Positions 51,723 through 62,887 of a stretch of DNA of 64,000 nt are shown here, piece after piece. The stretch's first letter is position 1; every line of letters starts with the position of its first letter. The stretch comes from Pseudomonas cannabina (lineage in GTDB: Bacteria; Pseudomonadota; Gammaproteobacteria; Pseudomonadales; Pseudomonadaceae), in contig NZ_FNKU01000001.1 of NCBI RefSeq assembly GCF_900100365.1, positions 5,025,501 to 5,089,500 on the forward strand, read 5' to 3'. Under the pieces are notes generated by a model. The model saw nothing but the letters and a program-made list of their open reading frames with translations, ran no database searches and had not been told where the DNA came from. Made by a program: the position numbers and the translations under genes.

Positions 51723-53765
51723 ATGGGTAATACAGGCAGGTCACTGGAAGGCGCACGAAGCCGGACGCAGATTATTCTGCTGTTCGTCGCGCTGATTGTT
51801 TTCATCATGTTGCTGTTCGCCAATTTTGCTTACCTCAATACCCAGTCGAACTACGACAAGCAATACATCGGGCATGCCGGCGAACTGCGCGTTCTGTCCC
51901 AGCGCATCGCCAAAAACGCCACCGAAGCGGCTGCGGGCAAAACCCCGGCGTTCAAATTGCTGGCCGACGCCCGCAACGATTTCGACGTGCGCTGGGGCTA
52001 CCTGAGAAAAGGCGACCCCGCCACCGGGCTGCCCGCCGCACCGGATCTGATCCGCGACGAGCTGCGCACCGTGCAGAAAGACTGGGAAGGGCTGCGCAAG
52101 AGCACCGACGTGATTCTGGCCAGCGAACAGACGGTACTGTCGCTGCACCAGGTGGCGGCAACCCTGGCGGAAACCATCCCGCAGTTGCAGGCCGAATACG
52201 AGAAAGTCGTCGAGATTCTCCTGCAAAGCCGTGCGCCCGCCGCACAAGTGGTGGTCGCCCAGCGTCAGGCGCTGCTGGCCGAACGGATTCTCGGTTCGGT
52301 GAATACCGTGCTGGCCGGTGATGAAACCGCCGTTCAGGCTGCCGATGCGTTTGGCCGCGATGCCAGCCAGTTCGGCCGCGTGCTGAACGGTATGCTGGAA
52401 GGCAACGCGACGCTACGCATCTCACAGGTTGAAGACCGCGACGCCCGCGCGCGACTGGCGGAGATCGCCGAGCTGTTCGAGTTCGTGTCCGGTTCGGTGG
52501 ACGAGATTCTCGAAACGTCGCCCGAGCTGTACCAGGTGCGTGAAGCGTCCGGCAACATCTTCAACACCTCGCAAACCCTGCTCGATGAAACGTCGATGCT
52601 CGCCAACAGCCTGGAAAACCTCGCCAAACGCCGCACCATGAACACCGTCGGCGGCTACGTGCTGGGTTTGCTGGCGCTGATGTCGATCATCCTGATCGGC
52701 CTGGTGATGGTCCGCGAGACCAATCGACAACTGCGTGAAACCGCACAGAAGAGCGAGCGCAACCAGAACGCGATCATGCGCCTGCTCGATGAGATCGAAA
52801 GCCTGGCGGACGGCGACCTGACCGTGACGGCCTCGGTGACCGAGGATTTCACCGGCGCGATTGCCGACTCCATCAATTACTCCATCGACCGGCTGCGCGA
52901 ACTGGTGGTGACCATCAACCTGACGGCTGAACAGGTCGCTTCTGCAGTTACCGAAACCCAGGCCACGGCCATGCAGCTGTCGGCGGCGTCCGAGCATCAG
53001 GCGTTGCAGATCAGCGCGGCGTCGACTGCCGTCAACGACATGGCGGCGTCCATCGATCAGGTGTCGGCCAACGCGTCGGAGTCCTCGGCGGTGGCAGAGC
53101 GTTCGGTGGCGATTGCCAACAAGGGCAACGAAGTGGTGCACAACACCATTCACGGCATGGACAACATCCGCGAACAGATTCAGGACACCTCCAAGCGCAT
53201 CAAGCGGCTGGGCGAGTCTTCCCAGGAAATTGGCGATATTGTCAGCCTGATTGACGATATTGCCGACCAGACCAACATCCTCGCTCTCAACGCGGCGATT
53301 CAGGCCTCCATGGCCGGTGATGCCGGGCGAGGCTTTGCGGTGGTTGCCGACGAAGTGCAACGGCTGGCCGAGCGCTCGTCGTCCGCCACCAAGCAGATCG
53401 AAACCCTGGTGCGCGCCATTCAGAACGACACTAACGAAGCGGTCATCTCCATGGAGCAGACCACCAGTGAAGTGGTGCGCGGCGCACGGCTGGCGCAGGA
53501 TGCTGGCGTGGCGCTCGGTGAAATCGAAGGGGTTTCCAGAGTGCTGGCCGAACTGATCGAAAGTATTACCGACGCCGCCCATCAACAGGCCGAGTCCGCC
53601 GGGCAGATTTCCCAGACCATGACTGTGATTCAGCAGACCACCTCGCAGACGACCTCGGGCACCGCCGCGACGGCCGAGAGCATTGGCAACCTGGCGAAAA
53701 TGGCCAGCGAAATGCGCCGCTCGGTGTCGGGCTTCACCCTGCCGCCCTCGAAGAAGATCGGATGA
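51723..53765 (+). CDS. pilJ: type IV pilus chemoreceptor PilJ
   Basis: Methyl-accepting chemotaxis-like receptor, 680 aa. TM1 at about 16-38 ([22 protein letters not shown]), periplasmic domain with two PilJ repeats (type IV pili methyl-accepting), TM2 near 313-330, HAMP, then the signalling region with tip variant [22 protein letters not shown]. It senses pilus contact or PilA in P. aeruginosa. I start at the ATG at 51723. The next gene is chpA; pilK, the CheR-type methyltransferase, is absent. Confidence 0.95.
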   Translation: MGNTGRSLEGARSRTQIILLFVALIVFIMLLFANFAYLNTQSNYDKQYIGHAGELRVLSQRIAKNATEAAAGKTPAFKLLADARNDFDVRWGYLRKGDPATGLPAAPDLIRDELRTVQKDWEGLRKSTDVILASEQTVLSLHQVAATLAETIPQLQAEYEKVVEILLQSRAPAAQVVVAQRQALLAERILGSVNTVLAGDETAVQAADAFGRDASQFGRVLNGMLEGNATLRISQVEDRDARARLAEIAELFEFVSGSVDEILETSPELYQVREASGNIFNTSQTLLDETSMLANSLENLAKRRTMNTVGGYVLGLLALMSIILIGLVMVRETNRQLRETAQKSERNQNAIMRLLDEIESLADGDLTVTASVTEDFTGAIADSINYSIDRLRELVVTINLTAEQVASAVTETQATAMQLSAASEHQALQISAASTAVNDMAASIDQVSANASESSAVAERSVAIANKGNEVVHNTIHGMDNIREQIQDTSKRIKRLGESSQEIGDIVSLIDDIADQTNILALNAAIQASMAGDAGRGFAVVADEVQRLAERSSSATKQIETLVRAIQNDTNEAVISMEQTTSEVVRGARLAQDAGVALGEIEGVSRVLAELIESITDAAHQQAESAGQISQTMTVIQQTTSQTTSGTAATAESIGNLAKMASEMRRSVSGFTLPPSKKIG

Positions 53766-53812
53766 TGTTCAAAAAATGAACGCTCTTCATGGGATAACAG
53801 GCGGAAATCGTC

Positions 53813-56800
53813 ATGGCTGATCGTCACGATTACGTGGCCCTGGAATGGCTCAAGGGCGAGATTGCCGAGACGCTGCGTCAGGCTCGCCAGGCGCTCGACG
53901 CGTTTATCGAAGACCCGGCCGACAGTGCGGCGATGGCCCGCTGTCTGGACCTGGTGCATCAGGTTCACGGCAGCCTGCAAATGATCGAGTTCTACGGCGC
54001 CGCGCTGCTGGCCGAGGAAATCGAGCAACTGGCGCTGGCCGTGCAGCAGAACCGCGTCAGCCATCCGGTGGAATCCGAGCAACTGCTGATTCAGGCCATG
54101 AGCCAGCTGCCGATTTATCTGGACCGCATACATTCGGCCCGTCGCGACCTGCCTTTGGTGGTGTTGCCGCTGCTCAACGACCTGCGCAGTGCGCGAGGCG
54201 AAAGCCTGCTGTCGGAAACCAGCCTGTTTGCCCCGCAACTGGTCAGCGTCCCGCCACTCGACGATGAAGAACTGGCGCAGCGCAACACGCCTGAACTGCC
54301 CAACCTGTTGCGCAAACTGCGCCAGACGTTACAGGCCGCACTGGCCGGCCTGATGCGCGAGCAGGGCGTGCAGACCCAGCTCGGTTACATGGCCAAGGTG
54401 TTCGCCCGACTGGAGCAGTTGTGCGAAGACGCGCCGCTGGGGCCACTCTGGCGAATCGCCACGGCACTGGTCGAAACCATGCTCAACGGCAATTTCACCA
54501 ATAGCCCGGCGCTGCGCAGCCTGCTGAAGAATGCCGACAAGGAACTCAAACGTCTGACCGAACAGGGCGTGGCGGGGATCAATCAGCCCGCGCCTGAAGA
54601 ATTGCTGAAGAGCCTGCTGTTCTACATTGCCAAGTCCGACAGCCTGGCGCCGAAGATGCTCGATCTCAAGGATCAGTACGCGCTGGCGGATGCCTTGCCC
54701 GGCGACGACGTGGTCGACGAAGAGCGCGCTCGGATGGCCGGGCCTGACCGCGATGCCATGCGCTCGGTGATCGTGGCCTTGTGCGAAGGGCTGGTGCGGG
54801 TCAAGGAACGGCTCGACGTATTCGTGCGCGGCGACCGTCAGCACGTCAGCGAACTCAATGCGTTGCTACCGCCGCTGCGGCAGATTGCCGATACCCTGGC
54901 GGTGCTGGGTTTTGGCCAGCCGCGCAAGGTGATCATCGATCAGTTGAGCGTGGTGCAAGGGCTGGCGCATGGGCAGCGCGAACCCAGCGATGCCGCGCTG
55001 ATGGATGTAGCGGGGGCCTTGCTGTATGTCGAATCGACCCTCGCCGGCATGGCAGGCAGCAATGAGCCGTCCAGCCGTGAAGAAAGCCGCCTGCCGACCA
55101 CCGATCTGACCCAGATCCACCAACTGGTGATTCGCGAAGCGCGCATCGTGTTGCAGCAGGCCAAGGACGTGATCGTCGATTACATCGACGGCGAGTGGGA
55201 CCGCCAGCGGCTTGACCCGCTGTGTGCCCTGCTGGTGCAGGTGCGCGGTGCGCTGGCGATGATTCCGCTGGCCCGCGCGGCGAGCCTGCTCGCGGCCTGT
55301 AACGAATACATTCAGGAACACCTGCTGGTCGACGACACCCGGCCGAGCTGGGTGCAGCTCGATTGCCTGGCCGACACGATCAGCGGGATCGAGTACTACC
55401 TGGAGCGCCTGCTCGAAGACCACGAGGCGCCGGGCGATCAGATTCTCGACATGGCTCAGCAGAGCCTGGCGCGGCTGGGCTATTCACCCGCAGCGGACAC
55501 CCTTGAAGTGCCACTGCTCGACGAAATCATCACCCAGGACGAACTGCTCGAACTGGATGACCGCAAGGCACTGGTCAGCCCGACCCAGACGATCGCTCAG
55601 GTGCTCGCCAGCCCGGTGTCTGCGGTCAATCCGCCCGCTCGCAACGTCCCGACCAGCCTGCTGCCGCCTGCCGCTGACGAGGAGGCGGTCGACGACGAGT
55701 TGCGCGATGTGTTTCTCGAAGAGGCCGATGAAGTACTCGATGCACTGCGTGAATACCTGCCGCGCTGGTTTGCCTCGCTGAGCAGTGGCGGCCATTGGGA
55801 CAGCTCGGCGCTGACCGAAGTGCGCCGGGCGTTCCACACGCTCAAGGGCAGCGGGCGGATGGTGCGCGCGCTGATCCTCAGCGAACTGGCCTGGGCGGTC
55901 GAAAACCTGCTCAATCGCGTGCTGGAAGGCAACGTGCTGCCGGGCCTTGAGGTGCAACAGCTGATGCACGAGGTGCTGGCGCTGCTGCCGTCGGTGATCC
56001 GCGACTTTGCCGATGATGCGCAGCGCCAGCGCAATGATGTCGACCTGCTGGCGGCCCGTGCCCACGCGCTGGCCAACGGTGTTGAGCCGGCGTCGCTGGC
56101 CGCGTCTGCTGATTCTGCCTCTGGCGAACCACTCGATCCGCAACTGCTGGAGATTTTCCGTCAGGAAGCGCAGGGCCATCTGGGCACCTTGAGCCGCTTC
56201 CTCGAGACCGCCGAGCAAGCGAGTTCGCCGTCGATCAGCGACAGTGTGCTGCGCGCCCTGCATACGCTCAAAGGCAGCGCACACATGGCCGGCGTTCTGC
56301 CGATTGCCGAACTGGCGAGCCCGCTCGATCAACTGGTTCGCGAGTACAAGGCCAACCTGATCGACATCGGCGCGCCTGAGCTGAACCTGTTGCGCAGTGC
56401 CGAACCGTTGTTGCGCCTCGGTCTGGAGCAGCTGGACACCACACCGCTGGGCGAAATACCGGGTGCGGCCGGGTTGATCGAGGCGGCCAGCACGCTGCTC
56501 AACGACCGGCTTACCGCGGTGCTGCGCGAGTCGGACAACGGGCTGCGCATCAAGCGTAATCCTCAGTTGATTGCCAGCTTTCTGGCCGAAGGCATGGACA
56601 TCGTTCTCGACGCTGAAAACCTGCTGCGGCGCTGGCGTCAGCATCCCGGAGACCGGCAGGAGTTGAGCGCACTGCTGGATGAACTGACCACCCTGGGGCA
56701 TGGCGCGCATCTGGCCGATCTGCCCCAGGTGGATGAGTTGTGCGAGGCCTTGCTCGACCTGTATGGCGCTGTCGAAGAAAGCAGTCTGGCGGTCAGCGAA

Positions 56801-59776
56801 CGATTTTTCGATGAGGCGGAGCACGCCCATGAAGCATTGATCAACATGCTCGATCAGGTGGCTGCCGGGCAGGATGTCGAGCCTCGTCCGGAGTGCGTGC
56901 GCGCTTTGCACGCACTGCTGGCCCAGGCGCTGGACCCGTCGGCGACCGGTCTGATCAAGAGCGATGGCCAGCACACTTTGAGTGTGACAGAGCTCAACAC
57001 GGCGACCGAGCAACTGGCCCGTGAGGCCGAGCAGCCCGATGTTTCCAGCCCGGACGACGAGATCGTCGAGATATTTCTGGAAGAAGCCGTCGACATCCTC
57101 GACAGCGCCGGGCAGGCCCTGCAACGCTGGCTGGCAGACCCGGAAAACCCGGCGCCGTTGAGCTCCTTGCAACGCGACCTGCACACCCTCAAGGGGGGCG
57201 CACGGATGGCCGAAGTGGCCGAGGTCGGCGACCTGGCCCATGAACTGGAAAACCTGTACGAAGGCCTGATCGACCGGCGCATCAGCTTCTCTGCGGCGCT
57301 GGCCGATCTGCTGCACAAGAGCCATGACCATCTGGCAGTCCTGCTGGAGCAACTGTATCGGCATGAAGCACTCAGCGACCCTTCGGCGCTGATCGCGGCG
57401 CTGGGTAGCTGGCGGCACATCGACACTGCAAAACCTGACGCGTCGGCGCTCGCTCAGGCGAGCGAAGAGCCGCCCGAGCATGACACCGAGCTGCGTGAAA
57501 TCTTCCTCGAAGAAGGTTTCGACATCATCGAGAGCTCCGGCGCAGCGCTGGTTCGCTGGCAGGCCGATCCGCACAACATGCTGGAAGTCGAGAACCTGCT
57601 GCGCGATCTGCATACCCTCAAGGGCGGCGCGCGCATGGTCGAGATCGCGCCGATCGGCGATCTCGCGCATGAGCTGGAAACCCTTTACGAAGGGCTGTCC
57701 ACCGGCAGCATGCAGCCTGATTCACTGATGATCGGCCTGCTGCAGAGCGGTCATGACGTGCTGGCCGACATGCTGGATGCGGTGCGCACTGACAAGCCGA
57801 TGCCCGACGCCACCTTGTTGATCGACAAAATCCGTGCCCTGGCCAGTCTGGAGCCGGGTGCCAGAGTGGCGGTTGCGTCCACGCTGGAGAGCGCTCCGGA
57901 ACCTGTCGTGGCGGTTGCGCCGGTTGCCGAGTCCGACGCCGAACGTGGCGGTCCGGAAATGGTCAAGGTGCCCGCCGAACAGCTGGAAAACCTGGTCAAC
58001 CTGGCGGGCGAGACGTCGATTTTTCGCGGGCGAATCGAACAGCAGATGCTCGACGCGCAGGTTGCGCTGGTGGAAATGGAAACCACCATCGAACGGATGC
58101 GCGATCAACTGCGTCGCCTCGATATGGAGACGCAAGGCCGGATTCTCAGCCGTGAACAGGTTCAGGCCGAACGTTTGGGCTATGAAGAATTCGATCCGCT
58201 GGAAATGGACCGCCATTCCCAGTTGCAACAATTGTCGCGTGCGCTGTTCGAGTCTGCGTCCGACCTGATGGACCTCAAGGAAACCCTCGGCGCTCGCACC
58301 CGTGACGCGGAAACCTTGTTGTCGCAACAGGCGCGGGTCAACACTCAGTTGCAGGAAGGCCTGATGCGCACGCGCATGGTGCCGTTCGAGCGACTGGTGC
58401 CGCGCTTGCGTCGCGTGGTGCGACAGGTAGCGTCGGAGCTGCACAAGAAAGTGCATTTCGAGGTCGGCAATGCCGAGGGGGAAATGGACCGCAACGTGCT
58501 GGAACGCATGGTCGCGCCGCTGGAGCACATGCTGCGCAATGCCGTCGATCATGGCCTGGAAAGCACTGAGAAGCGCATTGCCGCTGGCAAGCCGGAACAG
58601 GGCCGGATCAGTCTGGAGCTGATGTACGAGGGCGGCGATATCGTCATCGAACTGAGTGATGACGGCTCGGGCGTCGATCTGGAGGCAGTGCGGCGCAAGG
58701 CCATCAAACGCGGCATGATTGACCCGGACGCCGACCTGTCCGATCACGAGGTGCTGCCGTTCATCCTTCAGGCCGGATTTTCCACCAGCGAGATCATCAC
58801 CCAGATTTCCGGGCGTGGTGTCGGCATGGACGTGGTGCACGCCGAGGTCAAACAGCTGGGTGGCTCGATGGTCATCGACTCGGTGCCCGGCAAAGGCACG
58901 CGCTTCCGTATCCGGCTGCCAATTTCGGTGTCGGTCAACCGCGCGCTGATGGTGACCTGTGGTGAAGAGCAGTATGCGGTGCCGCTCAATACCGTCGACG
59001 GCATCGTGCGCGTGATGGCCAACGAACTGGATGCGTATTACCAGACCGTCCCGCCGCGTTATCAATACGGCGGGCGCAGCTATGAGTTGCGCTACCTGGG
59101 CGAACTGCTGGGCAACAGTCCGCCGAGGCTGGTCGGCCAGTTGCAGCCGCTGCCGGTGTTGCTGGTGCATTTGCAGGATCAGTGGGTGGCGGTGCAGGTC
59201 GATGCGCTAGCCGGTTCCCGGGAAATCGTGGTCAAGAGTCTTGGGGCGCAGTTTTCCGGCGTGCAGGGCATTTCCGGCGCGACTATTCTGGGCGATGGCC
59301 GGGTGGTGCTGATTCTGGACCTGATGGCGCAGATCCGTACCTTGCAGGGCCTGCCGTTCAGGGGGCTGACGCCAGTCTCGTACAGCGAGGTCGAGCACGC
59401 CAGACCGTTGCTGGTGATGGTCGTGGACGACTCGGTGACGGTGCGCAAAGTGACCAGCCGCCTGCTCGAACGGCACGGCATGCACGTGCTGACGGCCAAG
59501 GACGGGATAGACGCCATGAGCCTGTTGCAGGAACACACCCCTGACATCATGCTGCTGGACATCGAAATGCCGCGTATGGACGGTTTTGAAGTCGCCAGTC
59601 AGATCAGGCAGGACGAAGAACTCAAGGGTCTGCCGATCATCATGATTACCTCCCGCTCTGGTCAGAAACACCGCGACAGGGCCATGGCCTTGGGTGTCAA
59701 CGAGTACCTGAGCAAGCCTTATCAGGAAACCGTGTTGCTGGAGAGCATCGCTTACTGGAGTCAGGTTCATGTCTGA
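53813..59776 (+). CDS. chpA: hybrid histidine kinase ChpA with multiple phosphotransfer domains
   Basis: CheA-type kinase of 1987 aa. Canonical Hpt histidines are His675 (FHTLKGSGRM), His817 (LHTLKGSAHM), His1124 (LHTLKGGARMAEV) and His1267 (LHTLKGGARMVEI). Degenerate phosphotransfer-like repeats also occur: VHGSLQM with His52, VRGALAMI with no His, and TTLGHGAHL with Thr at the expected place. The kinase has the N box (LRNAVDHGLES, Asn1576), SDDGSGVD and GRGVGMDVV near 1667, then a CheW-like domain and a C-terminal receiver with Asp1916. It phosphorylates PilG and PilH. Overlaps chpC by 8 bp. Confidence 0.96.
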   Translation: MADRHDYVALEWLKGEIAETLRQARQALDAFIEDPADSAAMARCLDLVHQVHGSLQMIEFYGAALLAEEIEQLALAVQQNRVSHPVESEQLLIQAMSQLPIYLDRIHSARRDLPLVVLPLLNDLRSARGESLLSETSLFAPQLVSVPPLDDEELAQRNTPELPNLLRKLRQTLQAALAGLMREQGVQTQLGYMAKVFARLEQLCEDAPLGPLWRIATALVETMLNGNFTNSPALRSLLKNADKELKRLTEQGVAGINQPAPEELLKSLLFYIAKSDSLAPKMLDLKDQYALADALPGDDVVDEERARMAGPDRDAMRSVIVALCEGLVRVKERLDVFVRGDRQHVSELNALLPPLRQIADTLAVLGFGQPRKVIIDQLSVVQGLAHGQREPSDAALMDVAGALLYVESTLAGMAGSNEPSSREESRLPTTDLTQIHQLVIREARIVLQQAKDVIVDYIDGEWDRQRLDPLCALLVQVRGALAMIPLARAASLLAACNEYIQEHLLVDDTRPSWVQLDCLADTISGIEYYLERLLEDHEAPGDQILDMAQQSLARLGYSPAADTLEVPLLDEIITQDELLELDDRKALVSPTQTIAQVLASPVSAVNPPARNVPTSLLPPAADEEAVDDELRDVFLEEADEVLDALREYLPRWFASLSSGGHWDSSALTEVRRAFHTLKGSGRMVRALILSELAWAVENLLNRVLEGNVLPGLEVQQLMHEVLALLPSVIRDFADDAQRQRNDVDLLAARAHALANGVEPASLAASADSASGEPLDPQLLEIFRQEAQGHLGTLSRFLETAEQASSPSISDSVLRALHTLKGSAHMAGVLPIAELASPLDQLVREYKANLIDIGAPELNLLRSAEPLLRLGLEQLDTTPLGEIPGAAGLIEAASTLLNDRLTAVLRESDNGLRIKRNPQLIASFLAEGMDIVLDAENLLRRWRQHPGDRQELSALLDELTTLGHGAHLADLPQVDELCEALLDLYGAVEESSLAVSERFFDEAEHAHEALINMLDQVAAGQDVEPRPECVRALHALLAQALDPSATGLIKSDGQHTLSVTELNTATEQLAREAEQPDVSSPDDEIVEIFLEEAVDILDSAGQALQRWLADPENPAPLSSLQRDLHTLKGGARMAEVAEVGDLAHELENLYEGLIDRRISFSAALADLLHKSHDHLAVLLEQLYRHEALSDPSALIAALGSWRHIDTAKPDASALAQASEEPPEHDTELREIFLEEGFDIIESSGAALVRWQADPHNMLEVENLLRDLHTLKGGARMVEIAPIGDLAHELETLYEGLSTGSMQPDSLMIGLLQSGHDVLADMLDAVRTDKPMPDATLLIDKIRALASLEPGARVAVASTLESAPEPVVAVAPVAESDAERGGPEMVKVPAEQLENLVNLAGETSIFRGRIEQQMLDAQVALVEMETTIERMRDQLRRLDMETQGRILSREQVQAERLGYEEFDPLEMDRHSQLQQLSRALFESASDLMDLKETLGARTRDAETLLSQQARVNTQLQEGLMRTRMVPFERLVPRLRRVVRQVASELHKKVHFEVGNAEGEMDRNVLERMVAPLEHMLRNAVDHGLESTEKRIAAGKPEQGRISLELMYEGGDIVIELSDDGSGVDLEAVRRKAIKRGMIDPDADLSDHEVLPFILQAGFSTSEIITQISGRGVGMDVVHAEVKQLGGSMVIDSVPGKGTRFRIRLPISVSVNRALMVTCGEEQYAVPLNTVDGIVRVMANELDAYYQTVPPRYQYGGRSYELRYLGELLGNSPPRLVGQLQPLPVLLVHLQDQWVAVQVDALAGSREIVVKSLGAQFSGVQGISGATILGDGRVVLILDLMAQIRTLQGLPFRGLTPVSYSEVEHARPLLVMVVDDSVTVRKVTSRLLERHGMHVLTAKDGIDAMSLLQEHTPDIMLLDIEMPRMDGFEVASQIRQDEELKGLPIIMITSRSGQKHRDRAMALGVNEYLSKPYQETVLLESIAYWSQVHV

Positions 59777-60236
59777 AGGTACGTTCCAGACCAGTCGCCT
59801 GACCAGCCTGACCGGTCTGTTGTTGCCGCTGAGCGACCGCCACCTGCTGGTGCCGAACGTTGCGGTGGCCGAGTTGATCGACTATCAGGATTGCAGTGCC
59901 GGGCCGGACGCGCCTGAATGGTACCTAGGGCCGATCAGCTGGCGCGAACTGACGTTGCCGCTGCTCAGCTTCGAAGCCGCCTGCGGAGGACGCACACGGG
60001 TCGGAGGTCGCGCCCGAATCGTGGTGCTCAATGCGCTGGGCGCCCGTAACGATGTGCGCTTCATCGCCCTGCTGACCCAAGGCATCCCGCGCTCCTGCAA
60101 GGTCGACAGCCAACTGAGCTACGTCGACGTCCCGCTGGCCGAACTGGAACTTGCCGCCGTGCAGATCGGCGAAACCGTCGCCCGCATCCCCGACCTGGAA
60201 GGGCTGGAGCAGTTGTGGGTGGAGGCGAAGGCTTAA
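59769..60236 (+). CDS. chpC: CheW-like protein ChpC
   Basis: CheW-domain protein, 155 aa, a second adaptor for the Pil-Chp array. LLLPLSDRHLLVPNVAVAELI and WYLGPISWRELTLPLLSFEAA match the ChpC type. The start is inside the end of chpA. In P. aeruginosa the methylesterase gene chpB lies between chpA and chpC; here it is missing. Confidence 0.9.
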   Translation: MSEGTFQTSRLTSLTGLLLPLSDRHLLVPNVAVAELIDYQDCSAGPDAPEWYLGPISWRELTLPLLSFEAACGGRTRVGGRARIVVLNALGARNDVRFIALLTQGIPRSCKVDSQLSYVDVPLAELELAAVQIGETVARIPDLEGLEQLWVEAKA

Positions 60237-60239
60237 TGC

Positions 60240-60366
60240 GCGGGAGCGGACTTGCCGGCGAAAGGCCCGGTACATTCTCCGAAGATGCATCGTCTGAAGT
60301 ACCGTCTTCGCGGACAAGTCCCCTCCCACAGAAGCTCGTCTTCGCGGACAAACGGAGCGTCGCACG
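60240..60366. repeat. REP cluster after chpC
   Basis: Three REP copies, 60240-60262, 60304-60330 and 60338-60366, lie between the convergent ends of chpC and selO. The linker GCATCGTCTGAAGTACCGTC before the second resembles those at 42617-42636 and, inverted, in the tandem array. No gene is seen. Confidence 0.78.
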
Positions 60367-60454
60367 ATAGTTGTCTGGTCTACCGTACACCTGTCGTTCT
60401 CCACAGGCCTTTGTATGTTGCGGAAAACGGAAAGCGGGCACGAGGATCAAAAGC

Positions 60455-61981
<1,527 letters not shown>

Positions 61982-62030
61982 TCAGAACCCGTAGACCCGG
62001 GCCATCAGCGGGAGTTCTGGCAATCAGGTG

Positions 62031-62705
62031 TCAGGTCTGACTGCCGGTCCGGCTGCGCTGGAAGGCGGCCAGCACCGTGCGTTCCGATTGCACCAGATAG
62101 TCTTCCAGCATGCGCGTCGCTTCGTCGGTCTGGCCAGCGTCAAGAAGGCCCAGAACAGCGGCGTTCATATCGAGATAAGGCGAATGAAGCAGTTCGAGAT
62201 TGTTCAGCAGCCCGAACGCCAGGCGCAACTCCGCTGAAATCTGCCCGTAAAACGTGACCAGTCGCGGGCTGTCCGCCAGTTCGACGATCGCCTTGTGGAA
62301 CATCATGTTGGCAGTGCCGACCGCCACCCAGTCGCGGGCTTCACGGGCCTTGATACCGGCGTCGACCGCTTCGCGCATGTGCTGCACGCCCGGATGCTGC
62401 GGGTAGCCCTGGGCAATGGCCGTGCACTCGATGAAACGCCGCACGCGATAGATGTCGATGATCGACGCCATATCCGGCTCGGCCACCGTCACGCCACGGT
62501 TGGGCTCGTGCTTGAGCAAGCCCTCGCGGGTCAATACCCGGAACGCCTCTCTCAGGGTGTTGCGGGAAACTTGCAGGCTGTCCGCCAGTGCCGCCTCCGA
62601 CAAGCGTTGCCCGGGGACCAGCTCGCCCTCTACCAGCATTTTGCGCAGTTCCTGGGTGAGGGATTCTCCACGCGTTCGGGGCACGGAGAGCGGGACGTCG
62701 TTCAT
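62031..62705 (-). CDS. GntR-family regulator, FCD type
   Basis: Transcription factor of 224 aa. The winged helix-turn-helix spans about residues 10-75 (LVPGQRLSEAALADSLQVSRNTLREAFRVL). The C-terminal all-helical FCD domain has RRFIECTAIAQ and MMFHKAIVELADSPRL with metal-type His. It faces the pxpBC-like gene and a palindrome between them is a likely operator. It probably controls use of 5-oxoproline or a related compound; this is inference from position. Confidence 0.88.
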   Translation of the reverse strand: MNDVPLSVPRTRGESLTQELRKMLVEGELVPGQRLSEAALADSLQVSRNTLREAFRVLTREGLLKHEPNRGVTVAEPDMASIIDIYRVRRFIECTAIAQGYPQHPGVQHMREAVDAGIKAREARDWVAVGTANMMFHKAIVELADSPRLVTFYGQISAELRLAFGLLNNLELLHSPYLDMNAAVLGLLDAGQTDEATRMLEDYLVQSERTVLAAFQRSRTGSQT

Positions 62706-62852
62706 AAAGGATCCAGTCAGAGAAAAGCAACTTTGATATTCCACGAGAGCTTGGTGGCTGGCAAGGAAGATGGGTGAAATGTGCTTCATCAAGTAGCACC
62801 CATGAGGGGAAGCGTAACAACGTGGTGCATTTGAAGGGAGTATAGAGCTTGG

Positions 62853-62865
62853 ATTGTTCAACAAT
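62853..62865. promoter_or_regulatory. candidate GntR operator palindrome
   Basis: ATTGTTCAACAAT is a perfect 6-bp inverted repeat around one base. It lies between the divergent GntR gene and the pxpBC-like gene, a normal location for an FCD-type GntR operator. A TTTATACAT stretch follows 8 bp later and might be a -10 region. Confidence 0.5.
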
Positions 62866-62887
62866 AAATTCTTTATACATCTACAAC

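Noticed and set aside
55484..59170. Two long minus-strand frames opposite chpA
   Set aside because: Shadows; the chpA frame is continuous with all kinase motifs.
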